From Phycisphaerae bacterium (lineage in GTDB: Bacteria > Planctomycetota > Phycisphaerae > UBA1845 > UTPLA1), in the NCBI GenBank assembly GCA_019636475.1, contig JAHBXN010000007.1:62001-126000 (forward strand): 64,000 nt of DNA, given 5' to 3'. Positions 51,361-60,652 of the stretch are shown here, one piece after another. The position numbers and the translations under genes are program-made. The number at the start of each line of letters is the position of its first letter. Within the stretch, counting starts at the first letter, position 1. The notes under the pieces are model-generated. The model was not told the DNA's origin, searched no databases, and saw nothing but the letters and a program-made list of their open reading frames with translations.

Positions 51361-52770
51361 ATGAGCGTGCGAAAGGCGGTTATTCGCATACCGGCACTTC
51401 TTCTCCTGACGTTCGGCTGCACGGGCTGCACGGAATTGTTCGCACTCTTCGGTCCCGGAGGCGTCTTCGGCCCCGGCGCCGGTGTTCTCGGCTCCACGAG
51501 TCGACAGCAGTCAATTCCCGCACCGACCTTCAACGTTTCCCAACTGGACCCCGCATTTGAAGCCACCAGCGGCGCGAAGGTCATCGTCGTCGCCGACATG
51601 GATGGCGACGGGAGGCAGGACCTCGTCTCCGGATCCAATGAGAATCAGCCTATTCAGCTTCACTTGCGTACCGGTGTCGCCTCCGTCGTGAGTTTCGACA
51701 CATTCACAATCGCCGGTGGCGGCCCCATCGCCAGGATGGTCGATCTTGCTGCCCGCGATCTTGACGGCGACGGCCGGCTCGACGTCGCGGTACTGGTCAA
51801 TGACACCGGCTTCGTCCCGGTCGATGGCGCCAGCATTCGAGGTTCGGTCTCACTGCTCTTTGCGCCGGCCGATCCGCGCGAAGCGCTCCAATGGGCGCAT
51901 GTCACGATTGATGAGATATTCAATATTCCGGGCGACGGGAAGGGATTGACCGATTTCGCCGTCGTAGACATGAATGGCGATAATCTGCCGGATATTGTTC
52001 TCGCTTCGAATGAGGTCGATGACACCGACGTAATACGCCTCTTCCTCAATCCGGGTGGAGCGGCCGCGCGTGTCGGAGCCAATTGGGTCCAGGCGGCTCT
52101 TCCGCTCACTGCGGATGTGAACCAGATTACTTCGATGGAAGTCGTCGACATCGATGGAGATGGAGACCTTGATATCGTCGGTTCGTTCCCAACAGCGAAG
52201 ACATTCAACATTCGCTGGCTCCAGAATCCATTCGTCGAATCCGGCGCTGGAGCCGTTGCCGCCGGAAACTGGACGGCGCGCTTTCTGGGTCAGCAAGCTG
52301 AAGCCGATCCGGATAACCAGGGTGGCGATTACATTGCCGCGGGGGATATCGACGGAGATGGTGATATCGATATCGCCGCCGCCCATGCGTCGCTTGGATT
52401 GATTCAGTGGTTTGAGAACCCCGGCCCGGATCGCGTGACATTGCAGACTTTTCCGTGGCGCGTCTTCAATCTGGGGCAGTTGCAGTCCGGCGTGACGATC
52501 AACCAGCTACAGTTGGTGGACCTAAACCTCGACGGACAGCTCGATGCGTTCGCCACCGCCAGCGGGAACATGGTCGGGTTTCAGCCGGGCAATGAGTTGT
52601 TCGATTTCTGGCTCGGTTTCTCAATTCTCGCGACAAATCCGGTCGCCGACATCGGACGGTGCGCATTCGTCGATGTCAATGCGGATTCGCGTCTGGATAT
52701 TCTCGCGCCGATCGACCGCGTCGGGCTCTCAACGGACCAATTCATGATCTTCACGAGAACCTCCCCGTGA
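51361..52770 (+). CDS. FG-GAP/VCBS-repeat lipoprotein
   Basis: 469 residues. Signal with a lipobox-like cysteine (LLLLTFGC|TGC). The body is a beta-propeller-type array of repeats with calcium loops DxDGDG: ADMDGDGRQDLVSGSN, ARDLDGDGRLDVAVL, VDMNGDNLPDIVLAS, VDIDGDGDLDIVGSF, AGDIDGDGDIDIAAAH, VDLNLDGQLDAFATA and VDVNADSRLDILAP. Seven units would close a seven-bladed propeller. GAGGAG 6 nt before the ATG supports the start. It probably binds ligands or ions at the cell surface. A terminator follows. Confidence 0.9.
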   Translation: MSVRKAVIRIPALLLLTFGCTGCTELFALFGPGGVFGPGAGVLGSTSRQQSIPAPTFNVSQLDPAFEATSGAKVIVVADMDGDGRQDLVSGSNENQPIQLHLRTGVASVVSFDTFTIAGGGPIARMVDLAARDLDGDGRLDVAVLVNDTGFVPVDGASIRGSVSLLFAPADPREALQWAHVTIDEIFNIPGDGKGLTDFAVVDMNGDNLPDIVLASNEVDDTDVIRLFLNPGGAAARVGANWVQAALPLTADVNQITSMEVVDIDGDGDLDIVGSFPTAKTFNIRWLQNPFVESGAGAVAAGNWTARFLGQQAEADPDNQGGDYIAAGDIDGDGDIDIAAAHASLGLIQWFENPGPDRVTLQTFPWRVFNLGQLQSGVTINQLQLVDLNLDGQLDAFATASGNMVGFQPGNELFDFWLGFSILATNPVADIGRCAFVDVNADSRLDILAPIDRVGLSTDQFMIFTRTSP

Positions 52771-52811
52771 ACCTCGTGACTGAAGCCGGCGTACCAGTAT
52801 GAATCAACCTG

Positions 52812-52847
52812 AAGCCCACGGCCGAGTTAGCCGTGGGCTTTCGATTT
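52812..52847 (+). terminator. Rho-independent terminator after the FG-GAP lipoprotein gene
   Basis: A perfect 11-bp stem (52812-52822 with 52830-52840), 7-nt loop, then TCGATTTT. It lies 41 bp past the stop. Confidence 0.82.
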
Positions 52848-52899
52848 TGGCATCGCTATGATGATGCAATAGTCGATCCACCGCGAGAGCACCTACCAC

Positions 52900-54048
52900 A
52901 TGATTCGATCCGCATTACCCACGCTGCTCACGGCTGTCGTGATTGTGGCACTTCCTGCGATGATTCTGCTGGAGCACGACCCGCCTTCCGAATCGACGAC
53001 GGTTTCGCGAAACCCGCAACTTCCTGATAATTTCATCGAGAAGCGGATCCAGCTGCCGGACAGGAGCGAATGGAAATACGTCGTGTACATTCCTCCACAG
53101 TACAATGACGATCCCCATCACAACTGGCCGGTCATCGTCTTTCTTCACGGAAGCGCTGAATCCGGTACGGACAACATCCGACAGACCCAGGTCGGCCTGC
53201 CCGCCTACATCCGACAGAACATCAGCAATTTCCCGTTTATCGTTATCATGCCGCAGGCCCGCGGAATGTGGTTTCGAGGGCAGAATGCTCTCGCTGTCTG
53301 GTCGGCACTTGACACCACACTGCGAGAATACCGAACCGATCGCGATCGCGTGACCCTGACCGGCCTCTCGATGGGTGGATTCGGCACGTGGGAACTCGCC
53401 ACGCTCCAACCGGATGCGTTCGCCGCGATCATACCGGTTTGCGGCGTCGCGCCGGTGGAATATCTGTCCAACATCCGGGAACTGCCCGTTTGGGCGTTTC
53501 ACGGTTCACAGGACCAGAATGTGCCGGTTTCCGCCACACGCGAGGCCGTTGCCCGGCTGCGCGAATTGGGCGCGGAACCCAAATACACGGAGTACGCTGG
53601 TCAGGGGCATAAGATCTGGGACAACGTCTACTCCAGCAAGGAAGTCTGGAAGTGGGTGCTCAGGCAAAAGCGGAAACCGGCGCCTCGCGCGATCAACTAC
53701 CGTCTGATCGGCGCGAATGCGCGCGTCTGGTGGCTCATCGCCAATGCCGAGCCGGATCACGTCGGAAAGGCCCGGATACACGCCGAGATCGACGAGGAAA
53801 ATCGCATCACGATTTCAACCGAGGGCGTTCATTCGTGGGCTATCATCTCACAGGATCAACCGATTAAACCCGGTGACATCGTCTCGCTCACTCATAATAA
53901 CGAGAAGCTCTTTCGAGGCAGATTCAACGGAATGATCGGATACAACATCTCACCCGCATCTCAGCCATCCGACAGTCCGGCGGATCGGCGAGGCGCCAGA
54001 CCGCCGCACAGAAATTCCACAACGCCTTCGACGCCGGAAATACCCTGA
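52900..54048 (+). CDS. Secreted alpha/beta-hydrolase (esterase / PHB-depolymerase-like)
   Basis: 382 residues. The N-terminus is a hydrophobic signal or anchor (LLTAVVIVALPAMILL). Catalytic Ser157 lies in GLSMGGFG, Asp205 in HGSQDQNVP, His237 in GQGHKIWD, and HGS at 83-85 forms the oxyanion hole. The order and the DRVTLTGLSMGGFGTWELA wording resemble the feruloyl-esterase/LpqC group. A beta-rich C-terminal domain of about 100 residues follows. It probably hydrolyses esters on plant or algal polysaccharides (inference). Confidence 0.88.
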   Translation: MIRSALPTLLTAVVIVALPAMILLEHDPPSESTTVSRNPQLPDNFIEKRIQLPDRSEWKYVVYIPPQYNDDPHHNWPVIVFLHGSAESGTDNIRQTQVGLPAYIRQNISNFPFIVIMPQARGMWFRGQNALAVWSALDTTLREYRTDRDRVTLTGLSMGGFGTWELATLQPDAFAAIIPVCGVAPVEYLSNIRELPVWAFHGSQDQNVPVSATREAVARLRELGAEPKYTEYAGQGHKIWDNVYSSKEVWKWVLRQKRKPAPRAINYRLIGANARVWWLIANAEPDHVGKARIHAEIDEENRITISTEGVHSWAIISQDQPIKPGDIVSLTHNNEKLFRGRFNGMIGYNISPASQPSDSPADRRGARPPHRNSTTPSTPEIP

Positions 54049-54166
54049 ATCACGACAAGGCCCGCTCCGATTCCGTGCCGTTAGTCACGCGCATATAATA
54101 ACTGCACGATCGTTGCGGCCATTGCCGTGCCGAGGGGCGGACTCGAATCCGCGATGCGAGTTGTCC

Positions 54167-55300
54167 ATGCATGAACAACATTCACTCGATGAGCCCCTTT
54201 ACGAACTCGGCGACGGCGCCAGCGTCTCCATGATGGATCTTCTCGACTACTTCGCGCAGGTCGGCTCAATGCGCGTGAGCGACCTGCATATCAAGGTCGG
54301 GAGTCCGCCGATCTACCGCGTCGACGGCTCGCTTCAGAAAATGAAAGGCCCCCCGCTCCTGGCCGACACAGTTCGCGCCTTCGCCCTGTCGCTGCTTAGC
54401 GAGCCAGAGTGGGATCTACTGCAACGTAATCATTCGGTCGATAGTTCATGCTTCACCGAGCGAATGCAATTCCGGTTAAACTGCTTCAAAGATGACGACG
54501 GCCTCGCGCTGGCGATTCGCGCGCTGGAAACCAGCCCGCCCGCGGTCGAGTCCATCGGATTTCCCAACGATGTCTGGAGAGACATCGTCAATAAGCAGCA
54601 CGGCCTCATTCTTGTTACGGGCGTCACGGGAGCCGGCAAGTCCACCACAATCGCCTCGCTCCTCTCCCGGATCGCGATGTCCCAGGCGTGCAGAATCATT
54701 ACCCTCGAAGACCCCGTGGAATATCGCCTTCGCGGCAGCATGGCGCTGATTTCTCAACGAGAAGTCGGACGCGATGTGCCAAGCTATGAACGCGGACTTC
54801 GAGACTGTTTGCGTGAGGACCCGGACGTCATCTTCGTCGGCGAAATGAGAGACCGCGATTCCGCGGCGTGGACACTTACGGCCGCGGAAACCGGCCACTT
54901 GGTCTTCTCAACACTGCATACGCGTGACTGTCGCGGAACCATCACGCGAATTCTTGATATGTTCCCATCGAATCAACAGGAAGAAGTCGCCAGTCAGCTT
55001 TCACTGGGCCTCAGCCACATCATCTCGCAAAAACTCCTGCCCCGCGCAGACGGCGCCGGCCGGGTCGTCGCGATGGAAGTGCTGAACAACACTTATTCCG
55101 TGGCCAACCTGATCCGCCACGGCAAAATCGAACAACTCTATTCACAATTACAGACTCGGACGAAGGATATCCCCGATGAGCGGATGATCACGCTGGAGCG
55201 ATCCCTCGCCCGGCTCGCTCGAAGCGGAATTGTCAGTCCGCTGGAAGCCGAACGCTGGGCCAACCATCCCCAGGCATTCCACGAAGAAATGCAGCAGTAG
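54167..55300 (+). CDS. pilT: PilT-type type IV pilus retraction ATPase
   Basis: 377 residues. A PilT/PilU-like N-terminal PAS-like domain (SDLHIKVGSPPIYRVDG) precedes the RecA-like domain: Walker A GVTGAGKST (about 152), Asp box ITLEDPVEYR, Walker B REDPDVIFVGEMRD (about 215), His box STLHTRD, and the C-terminal VANLIRHGKIEQL. It powers pilus depolymerisation, or pseudopilus dynamics. The ATG at 54167 is preferred over a TTG at 54113. No pilin or other pil genes are adjacent, though two pseudopilins are in the window. Confidence 0.92.
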   Translation: MHEQHSLDEPLYELGDGASVSMMDLLDYFAQVGSMRVSDLHIKVGSPPIYRVDGSLQKMKGPPLLADTVRAFALSLLSEPEWDLLQRNHSVDSSCFTERMQFRLNCFKDDDGLALAIRALETSPPAVESIGFPNDVWRDIVNKQHGLILVTGVTGAGKSTTIASLLSRIAMSQACRIITLEDPVEYRLRGSMALISQREVGRDVPSYERGLRDCLREDPDVIFVGEMRDRDSAAWTLTAAETGHLVFSTLHTRDCRGTITRILDMFPSNQQEEVASQLSLGLSHIISQKLLPRADGAGRVVAMEVLNNTYSVANLIRHGKIEQLYSQLQTRTKDIPDERMITLERSLARLARSGIVSPLEAERWANHPQAFHEEMQQ

Positions 55301-55338
55301 CTGAACGAAATCAAACTCCTGCGAGGCTTCATGCCGTC

Positions 55339-55392
55339 AAAAAAAGCGGCATCGTCACTACGTCGAGAGATTTGACGTGGTAACGATGCCGC
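55339..55392 (-). terminator. Strong intrinsic terminator after the dead-protease gene
   Basis: Read leftward, a 19-bp stem (55374-55392 with 55346-55364; one mismatch, one G-U) with a 9-nt loop is followed by seven T (55339-55345 on the plus strand are A). It ends the htrA-pseudoprotease unit and faces the pilT stop only 38 bp away. Confidence 0.88.
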
Positions 55393-55426
55393 GGTTCATG
55401 GCTGGAAAATCGAATTCAGCCGCAGC

Positions 55427-56302
55427 CTATTCATCGCTCTCTTCATGAGAGCTTTTCGACTTATCGTTCGTATCCGGCTTCGTGGCGGACTTGTCGCTGT
55501 CGCCTGACGCCTCGTCCTCCTCTTCCTCCGCGGCCGGCGCGGTCGTCTTCGCCTTCTCCGTCGCCTTCACCACCTCGGCCACCGGCAGGATCAGCACGTC
55601 AGCGCTGCCGCGCGAGCTGGCATCCATGTCCTCCGGATCGGGCGATTGCAACACCGACACACCCACGACTGAGCCGTCTTCAGCGAAAACCGGCATCCCG
55701 ATATTGGTCTGGCCAAACTCCAATGAAGCGGTCGGGATCAGCAATTCACGAGGCTTTTTCGTGATGCCACCGAGGAGCCCTTCGTTCAACACGATGGCCC
55801 GATCAAAGAACTTATCCATACGCCGAGCCGACAGCAGCCGGTCGCCCAAGGTCACGACTTTCGACTTGCTCAGATCCAGAAACTTGTAGCCCTGTTCATC
55901 CGGTTTCTTGATCTGCACCCACGACAGATCAAGTTCCGGATCGTTCGTCAGCAATCGGGCCGGCACGCCCTCGGTATCGTCGCCGATGAGAACTTTGATG
56001 TCTGTCGGCGTGACCTGTCCGCCGCGCGCACGGAAAATCCGCGACGTTCCAAGTTGAACACTGGAACAGAGCACCAACCCATTCTTTTCAATCATCAACG
56101 CGGTGAACTCACGCTCGATTTCCTGAGGGCCCGACGGACCCTGAACTTTCAACACGAACTTGACCGTCACCAGCGCATGGGACAATTGGTCCGCCAATTG
56201 CTTATAAAGTCCCTTGGTATCGGCGGCTGCCGACGCGCCACCCAGTGCCATTACAGTCAAACCGGCCAGCGCGAAGAAACGAATACGCCTTGATTGAATC
56301 AT
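55427..56302 (-). CDS. Inactive trypsin-fold protein (HtrA-like pseudoprotease)
   Basis: 291 residues. A signal peptide (cleavage near SAAA|DTK) is followed by an HtrA-like beta-barrel core. Aligned to its neighbour, catalytic His is lost (GLVLCSSVQ in place of GYVLTNQHV), Asp125 is kept in DPELDLSWVQI, and catalytic Ser is replaced by Ile201 (TNIGMPVF in place of GNSGGPLV). The C-terminus is a long acidic Glu/Asp/Lys tail. It cannot be a serine protease and is likely a scaffold or regulator of HtrA. It follows htrA by 14 bp, in the same unit. Confidence 0.85.
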   Translation of the reverse strand: MIQSRRIRFFALAGLTVMALGGASAAADTKGLYKQLADQLSHALVTVKFVLKVQGPSGPQEIEREFTALMIEKNGLVLCSSVQLGTSRIFRARGGQVTPTDIKVLIGDDTEGVPARLLTNDPELDLSWVQIKKPDEQGYKFLDLSKSKVVTLGDRLLSARRMDKFFDRAIVLNEGLLGGITKKPRELLIPTASLEFGQTNIGMPVFAEDGSVVGVSVLQSPDPEDMDASSRGSADVLILPVAEVVKATEKAKTTAPAAEEEEDEASGDSDKSATKPDTNDKSKSSHEESDE

Positions 56303-56316
56303 CCGAATTAAACTCC

Positions 56317-58524
56317 TTACTCCGACTCGTTGTCGTTCGCGCTGGATCCTCCCGCCTCACCGACCGCGCTTCCTGAATCGGCTGCGTCCTTGACATCGAT
56401 CGCCGGTTTCCACTCCGGCTCGACGAATTGAAATCGGGTCTGCACGCCCCGCAAAACCAGAAACACGACGCGCTCCGGCTGCTCTTTCGCGATGGCCTCC
56501 ATCGCCCGCCGAAAACTCGTGCGACTCTTCACGGGGTACTCGTTGATCTGCTGAATCAGATCGTTCGGCTGGACACCGCCCATGCTGGCCCAGCCGCCGC
56601 TCTCCACCTGCTCCACGATCACACCCTGCACGTCCTTGTCCCATTGATTCTCATCCCGGTCAAAGAATGTGATGTTGCGGATTGTGATTTCGAAGTCCTT
56701 GTTCGTCAGCCGCAGCGCTTCACTCGGTCCATACTTGGTCGGCTCCAGCTTCACCTCGACATCCAGCGTCTCGTCGCCCCGAACGACCTTGAGAGTCACT
56801 TTGCCGTCAGGATCCAGCCGCTTGATGAGCCGTGCAAGCAATCCCGCGTCCTGCATCCCCTTGATCTTAAGCTTCTCGCCATTCAGTGCCACTATGATAT
56901 CACCGACGCGCAGGTCGGATTCGGCCGCTTTCGTCAGAGGATAAACCCGGGTCACCCGGAAGCCGGGCTGATCCGGATGCCCCAGCTTTTTCGCCAGTTT
57001 CTCGATGATCGGCTGCGTTGCGATGCCGATCCACGCCTTGCGAATGTCTCGCGGAGGATCATCCGGCTCTTCCGGCTTCGGCTTGATTACGGTCAGATGG
57101 TTCTTCCCGCCGCGATCAAACTCGATCAGCACATACTCCGGCGTCGATTCCATCTTCATGATTTTCTCGTAGGCCTTGACCATGCCCTCAAGATTGTCGA
57201 TTTCGTCATTCTCAACGCGAATCACCACGTCGCCGAAGCGCAGCGATGGCTCCGCCAGATCCGCGGGTCCGCCCGAACGCGTCCCATTGACCATGACGCC
57301 CTTCGTATTCGGCCGCCGAAGCGAGAGCGCCATACGCGGCGTAATCTCTGAAACCGTGATCCCGAACGAACGCAGCGACGTCTGTTGTCCACGATCCTTC
57401 AGCAGCTTCTCGGTCGTCAGGGTCACCTCGTGAACTTCGTCCTTCCGCAAGAACGACACCTTCATCTGCGATCCGATCGGCACATCCGCCAATCGCTTCA
57501 AGAGCGGCGGAACTTCTTCCGCGAAACGGATCGTGAGTGCTTCGCCATCGATGCGAAGTATCACGTCACCCGGTTCGATTCCGGCCTTGGCGGCCGGGCC
57601 GCTCTCAAACACCGAGTTGACGAGGACGCCGCGGTCATACCCGGTTTTCGCGATCGGCTTGAAACTCACGCCGATCCAGCTTCGTGGCACTTCGCCATAC
57701 TTAATCAGGGAGTCCGCCACCTGGCGTGCGAGGTTGCTCGGAATCGCGAATCCCATTCCGCTGCCGCCCAGTTCATTCACGCCGATGATCTCGCCCTTGA
57801 GATTAACGAGCGGACCGCCGCTGTTGCCGGGATGAATCAACGCATCGTGTTGAATCCAGCGCGTGAACAATCCGGTCCGCTGCCCCGAATCGAGTTCCAT
57901 TTCCTCGACTTCCTCGCCCGATCCGCGTCCGGTGAACACACGCGTATTGTTCGACACGATGCCAAGTGTCACCGACCGGGACAACGAAAATGGCGATCCC
58001 ATCGCCATGACATAATCACCGACCGCCAACTCGTCCGAGTTCCCGAACCGCGCAACGGGCAGCGGCGTTGAAGGGCTCTTGAGTTCCGACAAATCCAGCT
58101 TGATGACGGCAAGATCGGTCAGTGGATCCTCACCGACCATCGTAGCGGTGACCTCCTGCTTGTCCGCGAGTGTGCATTTGAACTTCTTGCCAGTATCCGT
58201 GACATGCTGATTCGTCAGCACATACCCTTCGGTTGAAATGATCGTGCCACTGCCCGTCGCCGCGCCCTTATGTTTCTTACCACCCCAGTAATCAACCGTC
58301 GAAACCCGGATGTTCACGAGTGCCGGAAATACCTGATCGCGCGCCAGCTCGATCATTCGACGCAGATCTTCCCGAAGGTCTTCGGCCTTCTTCAAATCAT
58401 CCGGGCTCATTTCCGGATTGGCCTGAGCGCGAACCTGTCCAGTCGCAAGCAGCGACAACACCGCCAACAGGTACATCGCGCACCGATTTCGCCGTAGGGA
58501 CCCGGCGGCCAGTCTTTTGCTCAT
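56317..58524 (-). CDS. Periplasmic HtrA/DegP-like serine protease with four PDZ domains
   Basis: 735 residues. A signal peptide (cleavage near VRA|QAN) precedes a trypsin-like domain with intact His107 (TNQHV), Asp137 (TDLAVI) and Ser235 (GNSGGP). Four PDZ-like domains follow: about 275-380 (GVLVNSVFESGPAAKAGI), about 385-470 (KGVMVNGTRSGGPADLA), about 505-610 (FRVTRVYPLTKAAESDL), about 625-715 (GVIVEQVESGGWASMGG). DegP has two, so the extra pair is unusual. AGGA 7 nt before ATG 58524 decides the start. Quality control of envelope proteins is the likely role. Confidence 0.93.
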   Translation of the reverse strand: MSKRLAAGSLRRNRCAMYLLAVLSLLATGQVRAQANPEMSPDDLKKAEDLREDLRRMIELARDQVFPALVNIRVSTVDYWGGKKHKGAATGSGTIISTEGYVLTNQHVTDTGKKFKCTLADKQEVTATMVGEDPLTDLAVIKLDLSELKSPSTPLPVARFGNSDELAVGDYVMAMGSPFSLSRSVTLGIVSNNTRVFTGRGSGEEVEEMELDSGQRTGLFTRWIQHDALIHPGNSGGPLVNLKGEIIGVNELGGSGMGFAIPSNLARQVADSLIKYGEVPRSWIGVSFKPIAKTGYDRGVLVNSVFESGPAAKAGIEPGDVILRIDGEALTIRFAEEVPPLLKRLADVPIGSQMKVSFLRKDEVHEVTLTTEKLLKDRGQQTSLRSFGITVSEITPRMALSLRRPNTKGVMVNGTRSGGPADLAEPSLRFGDVVIRVENDEIDNLEGMVKAYEKIMKMESTPEYVLIEFDRGGKNHLTVIKPKPEEPDDPPRDIRKAWIGIATQPIIEKLAKKLGHPDQPGFRVTRVYPLTKAAESDLRVGDIIVALNGEKLKIKGMQDAGLLARLIKRLDPDGKVTLKVVRGDETLDVEVKLEPTKYGPSEALRLTNKDFEITIRNITFFDRDENQWDKDVQGVIVEQVESGGWASMGGVQPNDLIQQINEYPVKSRTSFRRAMEAIAKEQPERVVFLVLRGVQTRFQFVEPEWKPAIDVKDAADSGSAVGEAGGSSANDNESE

Positions 58525-58647
58525 CAATCTTCCTTTCAGGTGGGAATCTATCTGACCCATACGGGCTTCTGAGGGGTGTTCTCATGGCCAATCAGAACGG
58601 TCATCGTCCGCGAATCCGCAGGATTCCGCAAGTTAGGAATTGTAGTC

Positions 58648-59343
58648 TCAGCCCGGTTCAGGGAATCCGAATTCGCCGATCAGTTTGACAAAACGTACCG
58701 CCAGCGAAGGGTGTTCAATAATCCGCCCCCCCACCTTGTGAATAACCGTTAGAATCTGTGCGTCCCCCTCACCAACCGGCACCACCAGGCGACCGCATTC
58801 CGACAATTCGTCAACCAGAATCGACGGAACACGCGGAGCGGCTGCCGTCACCATGATGCGGTCAAAAGGCGCCGCCTCCGGCCAGCCGGCACTGCCGTCG
58901 CCCACGCACAGTTCCACATTTTCGACACCCATTTCTGCGAGGCGGCGTTCCGCCGCATCCGACAATGCCCTCAGACGCTCGATCGAATACACACGACAAG
59001 CGATCCGAGCCAGAACTGCGGTCTGGTAGCCCGTTCCGGTGCCGATTTCCAGGACCCGGTGATGAGGCCTGACCGCCAGAAGCTCAGTCATCAATGCGAC
59101 AATGTATGGCTGAGAGATCGTCTGTCCCAATTCCGTGCCGACTGCCCGATCTTCGTAGGCATGATCCACCTGCGAAATCGGAACAAAACACTCGCGCGGA
59201 ATCGCCTTCATTGCGGCGATCACATTCGGATCGGAGATGCCTCGCCCGACGATCTGAGTCTCGACCATCCGGAATCGGAGCCCGGCGAAAGTCTGGCCAT
59301 CGCTGTTGCGGCAGTTCGTCAATCCGCGCCTCGTGAATTCCAA
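58648..59343 (-). CDS. pcm: Protein-L-isoaspartate O-methyltransferase
   Basis: Repairs damaged aspartyl residues by methylating L-isoaspartate. The 231 residues include MVETQIVGRGISDPNVIAAM, the conserved AYEDRAVGTELGQTISQPYIVALM region (read in parts), motif I VLEIGTGTGYQTAVLA, and IMVTAAAPRVPSILVDEL with GGRLVVPVG-like GRLVVPVGEG. The start is uncertain: TTG at 59343 gives the usual N-terminus, whereas ATG at 59268 would shorten it. Next gene on this strand after a 123-bp gap is htrA, consistent with a protein-repair neighbourhood. Confidence 0.93.
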   Translation of the reverse strand: MEFTRRGLTNCRNSDGQTFAGLRFRMVETQIVGRGISDPNVIAAMKAIPRECFVPISQVDHAYEDRAVGTELGQTISQPYIVALMTELLAVRPHHRVLEIGTGTGYQTAVLARIACRVYSIERLRALSDAAERRLAEMGVENVELCVGDGSAGWPEAAPFDRIMVTAAAPRVPSILVDELSECGRLVVPVGEGDAQILTVIHKVGGRIIEHPSLAVRFVKLIGEFGFPEPG

Positions 59344-59720
59344 TCATTCACTGCCATGTCTGCTCCCCGCAGTTACGGAACGATTGTAACTCCAGTCAAT
59401 CTCGGGACTAGCGTTCCGCAGCCGCGTGATTTTGCCGACCACGAGTTCGATCAGTGTTACGCGGTGGCCCAGCGGCAGCCTACCGAAAATTCCATGCACG
59501 CAGAATGCCAATTCCATTCCCCTGATATTTCAGTGAACTCATTCCGACTTTTCACCGTTTCAAGAGTAAGAGAGCGGCCTGATCGGCTGGCCACGGCAAC
59601 GGGCCTATAATTCAAGGCTGCTGCCGGATTGCCCGACCTAAATTGGAAGAGTAGACTTAAGATCGTCGTCACTAGATCTTTGACCGAACGAGTTACCCCG
59701 CTGGCGGGAGGATCCGAGGC
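59344..59720. other. Divergent intergenic region, pcm / CAP lipoprotein
   Basis: 377 bp with the promoters of two divergent genes. I see no convincing ORF, hairpin or RNA; the right end has the GGAGG site for the CAP gene (59708-59712). Confidence 0.4.
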
Positions 59721-60443
59721 TTGCGCCGAGTCCGATATCAAAATCCAATGCGTTTGGTCGGACTGCCGAGTGTTCTTGCGGCCGCGCTCGCCGCCGGATG
59801 CTATGAGCCCAACGACGCTGCGCGCTCCGCCAATACCAATGATCCGGCCTCAGGCTTCACAACGTCACTGATTGCCGGCCAGGCGTGCGCCAATCCATCC
59901 GAACCCGAATCCCTCACCCGCGACATGATTGACGCGATCAATTCCGAGCGCGCCAAGCGCGAATTGAAGCCGCTTCGCCAGAATGGCACATTGATGCAAA
60001 TCGCCGACTTCTACGCCTGTCGCCTCGTCGATGGCCACTTCTTCGACCATTACGATCCATACGACGGCTCTACAGTGGTCGAACGCGCGATTGATTTCGG
60101 GTATCCCTTCTTCCAGATTGGCGAAAACCTCGCGGCGCGTCAGGCAACGGTCAAGGAAGCTATGATCGCGCTGATGAACTCGCCCAAACACCGGGCCAAC
60201 ATCCTCGATCCGGTTTTCACGGAAATCGGTGTTGCCGTGAAAATTGGCGGCGATCATGGCGTCTATTGGGTGCAGGAGTTCGGTCGTCCGCTCTCTGAAG
60301 AATCGACTTCCAGTCCCGATTCGCAGACCGCCGGATACTCTGAGACATCGACGGCACACGCGACTGACACCCCGGCCACACCGAAAACTCCCGCACTCGG
60401 GACTGACCCGACCGCCGCCCCCACCAGCCAGTCGGTAGAATAG
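59721..60443 (+). CDS. CAP/SCP-domain (YkwD-like) lipoprotein
   Basis: 240 residues. A lipobox ends the signal (VLAAALAAGC|YEP). The CAP domain has INSERAKRELKPLRQN, ACRLVDGHFFDHYDPYDG, IGENLA and LMNSPKHRANILDPVF, then IGVAVKIGG. The His/Glu pair of the CAP cavity is present. The last 45 residues are Ser/Thr/Pro-rich. TTG at 59721 has GGAGG 9 nt upstream; an internal ATG at 59748 lacks one. Extracytoplasmic role unknown. Confidence 0.88.
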   Translation: MRRVRYQNPMRLVGLPSVLAAALAAGCYEPNDAARSANTNDPASGFTTSLIAGQACANPSEPESLTRDMIDAINSERAKRELKPLRQNGTLMQIADFYACRLVDGHFFDHYDPYDGSTVVERAIDFGYPFFQIGENLAARQATVKEAMIALMNSPKHRANILDPVFTEIGVAVKIGGDHGVYWVQEFGRPLSEESTSSPDSQTAGYSETSTAHATDTPATPKTPALGTDPTAAPTSQSVE

Positions 60444-60652
60444 TCCTCTACACGCCGCTCACGACGACCGGCCACGCTTCGCAGCCTTTCCGGCTTCGGC
60501 TATACTCCCGTCGAAAAGATAAATCGATCGCGGCGTCGAATGGAGCCGACGCTCGAAGGCCGACTCCGGAAAGCAATCGCCATCGATCACTGTGCTTCCG
60601 CACCCCGGAAAGGCCCAGCCGCCGCTGCGCGACACCAGTGAGGGATTCGAAG

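Noticed and set aside
54113-54166. 18-residue N-terminal extension of PilT from TTG
   Set aside because: Family proteins begin close to the ATG at 54167, and the extension is Arg/Cys/Pro-rich without homology-like pattern.
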